Source: Oscheius dolichura (lineage: Eukaryota > Nematoda > Chromadorea > Rhabditida > Rhabditidae). From it: a stretch of DNA of 64,000 nucleotides. Within the stretch, counting starts at the first letter, position 1; each line of letters opens with the position of its first letter. Positions 13,610 through 24,700 of the stretch are shown here, piece by piece. Location of the stretch: NCBI GenBank assembly GCA_932521035.1, contig OW051497.1, forward strand, positions 10,044,001-10,108,000. Reading direction: 5' to 3'. A model generated the notes under the pieces. It did no database searches, was not told the DNA's origin, and saw only the letters and a program-made list of their open reading frames with translations. The translations under genes and the position numbers were made by a program.

Positions 13610-14299
13610 GGCCCTTCTACTTTCCCTCCCCCAAAAAGCTCAGGGAACACCCGGTGACTGCCGTCATTCCCACTTACTCAAATCTTTTATTATACGGGTA
13701 TGCAGAATATATGACAATATATTTTCTTCAATTTTTTTTTGATAAATAAATGAATTTTCAATATTTCTCACGGAGAATACTCCCCCAAATACAGTAGGGT
13801 ACAAACGAGATTAAGGAGCGTATCTGAGTTTGCGAACTCCGGTTCCTTTGGAGCATAGAGGTACTTGACCGGCCGTGGCGTAGAGGTTATCGTTGCAATA
13901 TCCACAAGTATGACGGCAAACACGAACGGCAAATTCAGCATTTGAACAACTGAACGTTTTGTACTTTTTAAGTGGTTAGAGAAACTGTCAAGTAGAGTAA
14001 GACGACCTAGTCCTTCGCTGCATGGTTTCGCTTTGAAACCTGCGACTGACAGTTCTTTTTTATTTTGAGATTTTTGAAGACAGTTCTCTACAAAACGTGT
14101 CCTTAGATAAGTGTATAGCTGTTCTCACTTTCGCGTTTTTACCCCCAGCGTGAGCAAATGAAAGTTCGCGTCAATATTTTCCCGCCGCACTATCTTTCCT
14201 CTATCATACTCTACTTCACTGGCCCAGTTCTCCTATTACCTGAACTTTCCCATCCCTGACAATTTAAACCTCCTGCAGAAGGTCAAAGAATGTTTGTCT
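13610..14299. other. Intergenic, nothing supported
   Basis: AT-rich 3' flank of the preceding gene and low-complexity sequence; no coding or RNA feature seen. Confidence 0.4.
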
Positions 14300-14553
14300 T
14301 TACACAATTGTGGTGCCTTCATCAGGGTCCTCGTATTTTCCGCGTTGATATTGTCTAAAAGTGTACTCTTTCTCTAAAAAAGGCAGTTCCTCACGGGTAG
14401 TTATGTAATTTCGGCATTCTGCACAACAATCGAGTGTGTTGAAGTCATGGTCCGCGAGGCAGCGCCGTTCGAATATCTCCGGCTGGGAACGGCTCAATGA
14501 CTGACAAGCTTGCTCTCCGAATCTATCGCGGCAACAAGGAAGAGTCGGGGCAT
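14300..14553 (-). CDS. Cysteine-rich terminal exon, likely secreted protein
   Basis: On the minus strand a canonical acceptor (tttggtttcag) at 14554 leads into an 84-codon open exon ending at a TAA (14300-14302). It encodes a compact domain with CC, C, C, CC and C spacing (CCRDRFGEQAC, then RRC, then DCCAEC), followed by an acidic, Tyr-rich tail. Such doubled cysteines are typical of small secreted nematode proteins, but I cannot name the family. The exon begins in phase 1, so at least one upstream exon must exist at higher coordinates; I could not place it. Confidence 0.5.
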
Positions 14554-16285
14554 CTGAAACCAAAAGTCAAGAAGAGCGGAAAAAAACAACAAAAGGCGCA
14601 GGTCGCGTTACGTGTAGATATAATAAGAGTCTGCCACTAATTAGGACGCTCCCGCGCGGTTCCCGGTTGTCCCCCATCATATTCCTCTTATCACGCATAG
14701 CTTCGGCATTTCATCCATTCCAAAACCCTCTTGAAATCCTTAGAAAACTCTCACTCCACTTCGTTCCTCTTAATTCGTCTAATTCCCTCCTCCAGTTTTA
14801 GCAGCCTTTCCTATGGCAAATTAGTGATAAAAAGCTGTCCAGTGGGCGGTTTCTCATAGGATAATTTCTCATCCCTCATCACATTCGCGTACCGTTAAAC
14901 GGCTTTTCGTTTTCCAAGCAATAAAAACGATGATTAATGGTCTCTGGCAGTGGCTTACTTGTAAACTAGAGCGTGAACCATTTTGGAATTGCTATTTCGA
15001 GACGAGACTTTGCTACACAAACAAAAAGACGAATCGATCTATCAGTATTGAACTTTAGCGATTAAAACCCCCCGTTGGAATGTCTACCTCTCCCTTTAAA
15101 AATAAAAGTCAATTTCGTATAGAACTAGCAGCATAGTGAACATTCTGGATTAAACTAATCTCTCAACAATGACACTATTTCTTCGAGGGTCTTTTGTTTA
15201 ACCTCTTAAGCCTAGCAAATGACCGCGAACACGGCCATCTTCACTTGTTTTCTCATTTTAAACGTCATTTTTCCATACCTCTTTCACCCATTGTGTATAG
15301 CTATCATGTTGCTAGAAGGACACCCGGCTGAGAAAAGAAAAAAACGTAGCTGAGGAACATTACAATTGCCCCCCCCCCCCCCTCCTGGCTGGCCTTCAAT
15401 TGAGCAATTTAGGACTTCTGCTTCATTGACTCAAATTATGGTTCAGCTATCTTTCCTAGCTGTTCGGCTTAACCAGTTCCACCTAGAGGTGTTTTTGTTC
15501 CGCTGTAGATGATATACTGGCTACTAGTGTTATGATAAGATTTCCGGACCTGTGGATTACCTTGCGTGACCTTGCGCTCTTGTCACAACACTGGCCGCAT
15601 CCGTCAAGTTCTCGCCCCTTACCAAGGGGGTTTTTTAAACGTCTCTTATTTCTTTTCTCTCTTACGCGCTTTTTCTTATCTTTTAAATTGCCGAAAATAT
15701 CTTGAGTCAAAGGTGAGTACGGCCATTATTTAAGTTTAATGTCTGATTCGACAGTGTCAGCGGGGGATGTCTTCCCGCCAAACCGAAGGTGAATTCATTC
15801 TCAAACAGGCTCCAGGAGCGGGATTAATGGCCGTCTCTCTTCATGCCACATTCACAATCCATGATGCCATGCCTCTGGGCTTCCTATTTACTGCCATTCT
15901 TCCATCTCGATTTGACCCGCTATGCATCTCGGAAATGGGTGAGGGCATATGGTCTTGGGGATTAGGATGAGCTTCCTCTTCTGCGCTAGGACACAACAGC
16001 GCTGCTAATGTCTCACCGAAAGTTTTATAGCTCTACTTCCTTTCCTTTGAAACTGTTTGTCATATCGTTAAAATGATACTCTTGTTCGCTCTACCAATCC
16101 TTGGCAAAGGTTCAAAAAGCCCCCTGCCGCTCTCCTTATGTTTATATCATCTCCACTACGTTTGCTACCTGTGGCGGTCCCTCTCTTTTTTTTTCCGGGT
16201 GACTCAATCCATTTTATATAAACATAAACAATATGGTTGATTTTGGCACATGGGGCTTCAAACAGTTCCCCTGATAGGAAGCTGA
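14554..16285. other. Intergenic, with a C14 run
   Basis: No supported gene. It should contain the missing 5' exon(s) of the minus-strand Cys-rich gene and the promoter of the Rho GTPase gene. A run of 14 C residues lies at 15369-15382, a likely sequencing and assembly trouble spot. Confidence 0.4.
15369..15382. repeat. Homopolymer run of 14 C
   Basis: Read directly from the sequence; non-coding context. Confidence 0.95.
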
Positions 16286-18388
16286 ATGGCCTCCCGCCGT
16301 CCTCAAATCCCCCCACCGCCTCCACCAAATAGAAAGGTGGATGACAGTTCTGGTCTAAACAATTCCCGTCGTCAAACTCCACCTATCCCAGTAACCGCCA
16401 ATCAATCCGCTGATACAAGCGCTCTCTGCTATCCTCCTCATTCATCTACGCTTATTCCTACTTCGCCTTCGAAGAGTCAAAGGCTCGGAAGCTCAATCGA
16501 TGCTTTAGCCTCCTTTGTTCTACCATCAGTTCTACCTACTGTTCTGTCTCCCCAAACCCAGTGCGTAGTCGACGTCATATCGTGCGTCAAGAAGGAATCG
16601 CCCATGGGCGACGAAGACCGAGTGTTGAAGTGTGTGCTTGTGGGTGAAGAAGCCGTCGGCAAGACAGCGCTCATTGAATCCTACTCGACCAATGGATTCC
16701 GAGACCAGTACCGACCAACTGCCTTCGACAATTTCAGTGGTTAGTTACTTTTCACGTTCTTCTGTTTGCATTTCTTCCCTTTGTCTGGCCAAAGTAGCTC
16801 GTAAATGTTTACAAACTCTTGCCAAAGTCTAACCCCTGTACTCCAGGGCAAAACTCATGTCCACAAAAAAGAACAAAGCTTCCGCCTAACCTCTTATCCG
16901 CCAGGTTCTCCATATCACTTAGGTGGCGGAATTTCATAACGCATTATAAATCAGGGAGACAAAGGATTTCGCGGGCTGTCTATCATAGAAGAATGCGCAG
17001 CGTGAACAGCCTCAAGGATAGAGGCAACCGGCCTGAAATCAGCTGTCAACGATGCTTATCCCAGACAAAAAAGGAACATCTTTCACAAACCCCAGGGGAT
17101 CATACAATGATGTCGTTGGTGAGAACGCGTTTCACTCCAGTAAATTACCACCAAATTGGTGATATGCGTCACGGCTCTCCAGGGATTTACTAATGTCAAC
17201 TGCTTTTTCAGTGCTGGTCAGCGTCGATAAGAAGCCCGTAAGTGTTCAGCTATGTGATACGTCTGGGCAGGTGAGTTAACTAGCGGTTAATGACTTCGCG
17301 CCCATTTCGCGCCTATGAAAACCGCACACTGTGTCAGCACAAGAAATAAGACAAGAAAAACTTACATTGGGCATTGTTTCCTCTAGCCAGGGGTCCTGCT
17401 CTCACTGGGGCGGTGTTTCCCACTGAGGGGAATGGAGCCGGCTGGATATAGGAAGTGTTCGTCACCGGATTCGTTTTTTGCACAAAAAACATTTTATGGA
17501 ACGCGGTGTTTCTGAAATTTAAATTCTTCCTGATTGTTTTTGCCCAATGAGGCTTGTTCATACTTTGAGTACGTAGCAAATATCCATCGTGGTATAAAAG
17601 GAAATTGCCCGTTTAACCGATCTTGTGAGTGAAAGTTCACATGTACAGACAAGAACATGACTCACGTATCAACAACTTGGGAATAGGCTCCATTGAGCAG
17701 GACGGCCACAACCAGGATAGGGGAGCCATTCATGATGAACTGAAGATTAGGGGACTAACCCTGAGGCCAGGCCGATTTGACAGCCACACAATGGTGTTTA
17801 TTTTATCGTTCTTCGACAGGTTCGAAGGTGAAAATTAGACAAATACACCCGAAAATAGCGGCGCCTCCAAGATATTTGCATATCAAAGTCTGTTTTTAGA
17901 GGTCCCTTGATTCTCTTCGTCCTTTGTCTTATCCGGATGCTGATTGTTTCATCGTCGTTTATTCAGTAGTGGACTATTTCTCCTTTCAACAAGTGTCGGA
18001 CAGATGGTTGCCAGAGATTAACAAAGGAAATGCCCACACTCCAAGTATCCCCGTATTCTTATTATTATACAGTACGCTCAGTTGTTCTGGTTGGCACTCA
18101 GCTGGACAGAAAATGGTCCGTCCCCTCTAACCAGGTGGTTCTTACAACGAAGGGACAAGCTCTCAAGCGTCAGATGAAAGCCGCCGAGTTTTTCGAGTGT
18201 TCTGCACTGACGAAGGAAAACGTCAAAGCTGTGAGAAAAACTGTTATAAAAAAGGCGAGACCCCGCATTTTTAGATGTTCGATGCTGTGATCTTGGCCGG
18301 TATTGCTGGAAAGCGCACTTATCATAAGCAATCGAAAATTCGCCAAGGATTTCAGCGATTTCTCACTTATACAAAGAAAGTCTTCTAA
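16286..18388 (+). CDS. chw-1: Atypical Rho-family GTPase, Wrch/Chp (RhoU/V)-like
   Basis: Five exons (16286-16739, 17212-17270, 17900-18044, 18073-18230, 18275-18388) give 309 aa with consistent phases. An N-terminal extension of about 110 residues is Pro-rich (PPPPPPNRK), as in Wrch-1. The GTPase core has the P-loop GEEAVGKT, the DTSGQ switch II, the Rho-typical [15 protein letters not shown] (as in RhoU/V instead of TKxD) and ECSAL. Two features are unusual. The residue equivalent to Ras Gly12 is Glu. The C-terminus is TKKVF with no Cys, so there is no CAAX or palmitoylation motif, and membrane association would need another route. The intron at 18045-18072 is only 28 nt. The family acts in actin and polarity signalling at membranes. 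The gene symbol is by analogy to the single worm Wrch/Chp homologue. Confidence 0.88.
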
Positions 18389-18769
18389 ACCCGTGACAAA
18401 GCTTTATGTTTAATTGGTATTTTTTGGTCAACAAGATTTTTGAAAAATAGGAAACAGTATTAAAATCATTTATAACTACTATTTTATAATAAAACTCACT
18501 AGAATGTAGAAAATGGGTAGAACTTATAGTATCAGCACTTGTAAATCCAAAAAATCCCCCTTAAACAATAATTGACCAAGATTATGTATACTTTGTGTTC
18601 ACTGTAATAACCACCATGACAATAAAGTGTGGAAACAGATGTTTCTTCTCAACAAGAAGGGGGATCGGTCACGCTTTCCCCTAATGGTGAGGGCTAATTG
18701 TAGGAAACGAGTCATTCACTGTAAGTACTTTATAAGGAGAAAGTAAACATCATTCCCGCTTTCACTCCC
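18389..18769. other. Intergenic
   Basis: 3' flank of the GTPase gene and promoter of the next; a TATAAG-like stretch lies at 18731. Nothing else supported. Confidence 0.35.
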
Positions 18770-19325
18770 ATGTGGATACTGCTTCTTTCCTTTTTCACGG
18801 CTGTCACAGCTAGAGGAAGATATGAATTCATTGACGATGCTGACCTTCCCGCATTCTACAGGTTTCCCTCTTAAAATAGACTCTCTTTCCCTTGTTTTTA
18901 GTTTGAGATCGGCCCAGTTAGCCCAACAAGCAGCCTCGATACAAACTGCTCCCTCGCCGGCGGGAGTTCCTGGTACACAACTCTATTCCCCGTATTACCC
19001 TTACCACATTTATCAACCGGCCGTGTCAGAGGTAATAAACTCGTCAAATAATAGAATTTATACTAATCTGAAGTAATTTATACTTAACTATGTTGACAAG
19101 GATGTTTTTAACAGATATTTTTAGACTCAGAGCCAAACAATGGCAGCTGCTCCTGTACAGTACACGCCATACCTTCACTATTCTCCTCCCCAAGTCTACA
19201 GACCTCAATCTGCCTCGATTGTGACTAGCAGCGGTGGACAACCTCGCCTTCTCTACTCTCCCTATTACTACGGTCACCAGGCAGCTACCTCCGGGCAGAT
19301 GAAGACCAAGAAGAAAGTAGTGTAA
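18770..19325 (+). CDS. Small secreted Tyr/Pro/Gln-rich protein
   Basis: Three exons (18770-18861, 18902-19031, 19125-19325) join in phase to a 140-aa protein. It starts with a signal peptide (MWILLLSFFTAVTA), followed by an acidic RGRYEFIDDADLP segment, and the rest is low complexity: Gln/Ala-rich, then repeated YSPYYPYH- and YSPPQVY-like motifs, ending in a basic KTKKKVV tail. There is no domain I recognise. Composition suggests a structural or matrix-type secreted protein, such as cuticle, pharyngeal or eggshell material; that is inference only. Confidence 0.75.
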
Positions 19326-19379
19326 TCTTTTGATAATGTATGTTTTGACCAGGATATAAAGAGATGATAATAGAGTTCG

Positions 19380-19795
19380 TTGAGAGCTATAATCAGATTT
19401 ATTTTCGTATGCGCCGCATTATATTGCGTAGGCGCATGTGGGTCAAATGTAAACTTTGACAACACACGAAGCTGCTTGTTTTCGGTATTTGATTTACAAC
19501 AAAACAAAAGAAAAGGACAGCTGTCGGGTTCGAAATATGACAAGTTGTCAGTAATTCACGACCCTCTTGAAGTTCTTCTGATACATCTGGGTGACAATGT
19601 CATAGTGTCTTTTCAACGGGGATATGCCCTGTTCGACATCACCGACACATTTTGTTCGCTGTCCTAATAGGCCTCGCCGGATTTCTCAGAACATCATTAC
19701 CGCCGCTTCCCACCCCCTCACATTTTCTCCTGCAAGAATCCAACAACCATGAGCAGGTATTCCCATATCCAGTCGCTGATTGCCCCAACCTCTGA
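19380..19795 (+). CDS. Possible small secreted protein (weak)
   Basis: An open stretch of 95 codons begins with a signal-peptide-like sequence (FIFVCAALYCVGACG) but no in-frame ATG is visible. A second open stretch (about 19675-19795) could follow after a very short intron and ends just before an AATAAA at 19841. The missing start and doubtful splice sites keep this weak. Confidence 0.22.
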
Positions 19796-19840
19796 TCGGG
19801 CTGGTCTCTCTCTAACTATTCGACTGGGGGGTAGCAATTC

Positions 19841-19854
19841 AATAAACGTTTATT
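19841..19854. terminator. Palindromic bidirectional polyadenylation signal
   Basis: AATAAACGTTTATT reads as AATAAA on both strands. It is placed to serve the minus-strand G alpha gene (stop at 20083) and any plus-strand transcript coming from the left. Confidence 0.6.
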
Positions 19855-20082
19855 TCAATGCTTACAAATGTTGTCAAAGGATAATGATGGAATAGAATAT
19901 ATGGGGAAATGACAAATCATCTGTGTGTAGAAATAATCTGCGGAATAAAGAAAACCATTCATAAAGCAAGGTCTTTGAGATCCCAGGGCCCCCTAAAGCA
20001 GTCAACCGGTATATGTACGGGATCACACAATTTTTTGGAAATAGAAGGAGATAAAGTGAAGATGAAAAGAGCAAAGGGCATT

Positions 20083-21756
20083 TCAATAGAGACCACATCC
20101 TTGCAGGTTGGCTTGAATGATCATATCAATGACGGAATCCAGAATGATTTGCACTTGATTCGTATCGGTAGCACATGTCTGATGCATATAAATTGTCTTT
20201 TCAGGATTGGCATTTAGTCCTTCGAATTTTTCTTCGATAAACTTTGTCGCTGCGTCATAGGACATTTCACCTGCAAAACAATCCTTTAATTAATTTTCGG
20301 AACTTTGTAACTTTTCCTTTAGTACTTTGGCTAATAAAAGGAAAAGTACCGAAATTTGTGAATTTTTTATTGTTTTGCCAGACACAGGCAGAACACTATG
20401 ACATCTTCCCAGGGAACACCTCTCCTTTCGCTTAACAAAAGTACATACCCCAGCAGAATTCGGTCTTGAACGCACCAATGATCATTAGCTTTTTTTTATG
20501 AAACCTTTGACAATAAGTTTCCATTGAGGCTTTTTCTTTGACTCCCGCGTATTGAGGGGTACGTTCTCGGGTCCCTATGACAACCGGCTAGAGTACCCAC
20601 CTTTATAATCAGGAAATGCCTTGGTTATGTTGGTATGTTTAATCTTGTCTGCGAAGAGATCCTTCTTATTCAAGAAAAGAATCATTGAAGTGTTGATAAA
20701 CCATCGGCTGTTACAGATGGACTCGAATAACCTCATAGATTCAATCATACGATTCTGAAATAGAACGTATACAGATGCGTGGATGGTGTTTTTAATTTCC
20801 GGTTGAGATAACTGATCTCTCAATAATTCAATTCAGTGTGAGTAAAAGATTTTTTTAAAACCGTACTGTGCTCTCATCCTCAAATAGAACTTGGTCGTAC
20901 TCGGATATAGCAGCAATGAAAATAATGGCATTGACATCTTCGAAGCAGTGGATCCATTTCTTTCTCTCTGATCGTTGACCACCCACGTCAAATACCCTGA
21001 AAAATAACACGTAGTCAATGAGGAGAAGAATATCACCTGAAGTCTACGTTCTTCATCTGGAACTTGACCTCAACAATTCCGGTTGTCTTTATCCTAGAGA
21101 GGAGAATATCCTGTTCCGTCGGTTTATAATCAGAAGACGAGATTCTCTCGATCGATTCCAAGAAACTGAAACAAGAAGGTTATTTGGATTAGGTTAATTG
21201 AATTACTAAGGAGTACTCTCGGGTAACTGATATTCGGTTCCTCGTCCAATCGCCACCGTGGAGACACCCCTGTCTGCCCAGAGACGCTTCATAGATCTTG
21301 TCAAATCTGCATTAAATGGTTCTGACTCTTTTCCTTCTTTTACTCTGTCTAAAACAACTCTGGCATCCGCCTAAAAACACAAAATAATTAGGCGATTGGC
21401 GGGTAATAACCTCTCGATCTTTGTTTTCAAAAGGAATTCCGAGCGACGTCATGGCTCTGAGAACTACCACCATTCCCATAACCGTATTGTTATACACAAC
21501 TCCTTTTTGTTGTTCCGCTTCCTCTTTTGAGAAACCATGGTCGTGTAATATCCTTCAAAGGGCGTTATTTGGTGGGAACCAATCAATCCCCTTACCTCAT
21601 CTGCTTAAGTACTGTACTTTTTCCACATTCACCAGCACCTAATAATAATAATTTGACGACTTTTTGCTGTGCCAAGTGGCCTTGCATCATCTCTTTGTCG
21701 ATGGCCCTACTCTTCATGACTTGCTCCTTGTCTTCTGTAGATTGGCAGACCCCCAT
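20083..21756 (-). CDS. Heterotrimeric G-protein alpha subunit, Gi/o class
   Basis: Seven exons (21596-21756, 21411-21552, 21207-21370, 21037-21165, 20867-20996, 20601-20754, 20083-20270) give 355 aa with all phases consistent, the usual G alpha length. Visible elements are Gly2 and Cys (MGVC, myristoylation and palmitoylation site), the P-loop GAGECGKST, linker [15 protein letters not shown], switch [10 protein letters not shown], switch [29 protein letters not shown] and the C-terminal NLQGCGLY that marks the Gi/o class (pertussis-type Cys at -4). It couples receptors to effectors at the plasma membrane. The N-terminal half differs enough from GOA-1 that a nematode-specific paralogue is likely. 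The P-loop Ser before GK is replaced by Cys. Confidence 0.95.
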
Positions 21757-24700
21757 GTTTGTGTTCTTCTAGTTAGAGGTGGTACATCTACTGTAAAGAA
21801 AGGGAAATTAATTGTCTAGTAAATAAATAACACGAGAGAATACAAAGAAGCGACGGATCAATCAAAGGAGAAGCGAGGACGGAGAGGGGGAGGATATCAA
21901 AACCATTGATGAGCGTGAGCGTATGCAAACATTCATCCAGAAGAATGCAATTTGACGCTGTTAATTACACGCTGTGAATTCTGCCCGGCCGTTGACGTTT
22001 TTAGAAAGTGCGAGCTGAGTCGTTGGTTACCCTGGAGGGGCAGGTCAGAGACCCACACACACCTGGTTGAAGGGATAGCGAGAAAGAGTCGTGTGAGAGA
22101 GAAGGGAATATTACCGACAGCTGAAACTTTCTTCACACTCAGATATATGCATAGGGCGAAAGGAAGCGTATGCAAATTGGATGGCTAAGAACAAAAGTAA
22201 ACGGGGGAAAGAAGCGTAGAGAGGAGGAGGATGTGAACAGCGGCCTATTGAAACTTAACTTATAGACAATTGTTGTAGAAACAGTTACAATAGTGCAGCA
22301 CTTTGTACTTTGGGTGCTTTGATTATCCTGTACGGAAAAGAGGGCAGACTGGCATCCTTGAAACTTTATAAAGAGTTCTCTGATAAGGTCGAAAGTAGAG
22401 CTAACAATGGGCGAATGTCCAGGCAAATAATGCAATTGAATTTTGTCTTCCTGAAGTTTGATGGGATCCGTTTAATTACAACGTAGGGAAAGATCAGCCC
22501 CACCGTCAGTAAAATGTAGAAAAACAAGGCAGATAAATAAGAGCAAGATGTAGATTGTTTGAACTTTTATCGAAAAGTAGGGGGTGAGGGGTTCCCGCAG
22601 GAGTCAGCTGGCTGTAATTGCTCCAGGGTTTAGATTTACAAGTCCATTATAGCTCTAGGGATTACATTTACCCGCAGCGCCCACAGGGAGAGGGCAACGA
22701 CACGGTAGAGGAGGCCAGTCTAATTGCTTGATTCACATTGCACCTGAGGAAGAAACGGAAAATTGCTCTTGAGCCCGGTTGCGATCGATGCCAGTCAGAG
22801 CGGAAATTAACAAGTGATAATCACGACACAAACCCATTAGAACACAACGCGGCTACAATAGGAGTGGGCTGAGATGAGAAGTTCATTAGTTCCTTGTTGC
22901 TCCTGAATGTTGACTTCTTGAAATTGACTTTGAATGATAGCGTGTTCTCCAACAAAGCGTCAATTAATACAATTATATACACCTGAGAAAGGGGGCAATA
23001 ACAGGGACACATGTAGTCGAATGGGTATGGGAAACCCGGAGGTATTGAACACTATATTTTCAGGAAAGGGCAATGATAATGACGGGTGATTAACATTTGC
23101 TTCTAATCCCGAACGAAGTTTCAAGAAAGGGAAAAAGATGACGGGGTCATCTTTTGAACAGTCTGAACATTCCAAGCGAATATCTAAGTACTACTCGTGA
23201 GCTCCATTCAATGGCAAGGAGAGACTCAATTATGGAATTAAATTTAGCTTCTCGGACTTTTTTCGGAGGAATGTAAGTCATGAGACAACAAGCTACTCCA
23301 ACTTCTCATGCTGGTGCGCCAATGCTCAATATCACGAGATGACCAAATTACCGGATGGCGATAGGTAGAGCAGAAGGGAGCGCGGACAGGAAATTATCAC
23401 TGGAAATTAGTGTACGTCAATGCGTGCGTTACTAAATGAGATATTGTTCCCTGGAAAGAGAAGGGCGGAAGAGGCAGAGCAACTGAAAGATCGGCATCAG
23501 ACATGGGGAGACAGTTTTCGTGAAAGAGTGGAAAATATAAATAAAAGCGCAGTTCTCAGCCGCGGTTATTTTTGCCGGTTACTTATTCCAGACAACTAGC
23601 ATCGTTATAATTGTTATGTTTGGGCCGCTGTAATGTCATGTTCTCTGTCATCTCACACCCATCCTTTCCCGGAGAAGCTGTATGTCGAAAACTCGTCGAA
23701 GTACATAAGAGAAAAGGTATTTCCTTTATAGATTCTTGATCACACCTGCGTGGCAAACAGATGTTAGTTAACCAGCCAGCTGTAGAATAATTTAAAATGC
23801 CGTCAGCGCTCCCATTGTGAAAGAGACTGTAGGGATTTGCTTGACGAAGTATATCAGAGATCGTGTGTTGGTCAGGCGCTTCTGCAGAGGATCCCTTTAA
23901 TTTTGGACTCATGAAAGCCGACAGCCTTCAATTATGTCTCTGAAAACATCCAAAGGAGCAAGACGGGTAACATGGGTTGGCTAAGGGCTCGCAATGGTTG
24001 CAACCTATCACAAGATGTCTCTGCTCACTGTCTTGGAAAGTATAATCGGCAGGCACAGGTAAAAGAAGTAGTAGAAGATAGAGAGAAAGACTATAAACTG
24101 CATATTCGCAGTTCTGTAGTGTATTCATACATTTCGTCGTTGGAAAACTAGTAATGAGAACAAGCGGAAAGGAAAATCAGTCTATACACGGTGCCAAATT
24201 GGTGAAAAGCACAGGTGCGGGGGCGCTGCAATTTCCTCCAGTATCATCTAATTTGTATCCGGAGGAACGTTGTGCTGTGTGTAAGGGATACGGTAAGGTT
24301 CAAAATTGGCAGGTTGGTGCAGAAGAAGCGAAGAAAACGTAGGGTATAAAGGGCAAACAAAAAGGTGTCGTGAAAAACTTTCCGCAGTTTCGTTGCTAGG
24401 AGACTAAGTGTAGCTAGCTAGCTGGTATTAGGTTATATTTTCAGATGGAAGTGGTATAATGAGGAAAACAGAATCTGTAATGAGCACGTGATACGCTCTT
24501 TCTCGAAATGGAAGGGGCAAGATGGATCTGCCGCTCTTTCATCAGATCGGTAACCCAATCCCATTGTCTTGGGAGGAGATTGGTTGTAGGCAGAAAATGC
24601 ATATCATTATCCCGCTCTCCGAGATTTTGAAAGCAGTCAAGCAGCAGTTCCCGATGATGTTATCAAAAGCGATGGGTCCGGTCGCATCAAAGTTCTTAAA

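Noticed and set aside
15361-15390. C14 run as a possible structural or G-quadruplex element
   Set aside because: A single homopolymer tract without the other G/C blocks needed for a quadruplex; more likely a slippage-prone simple repeat.
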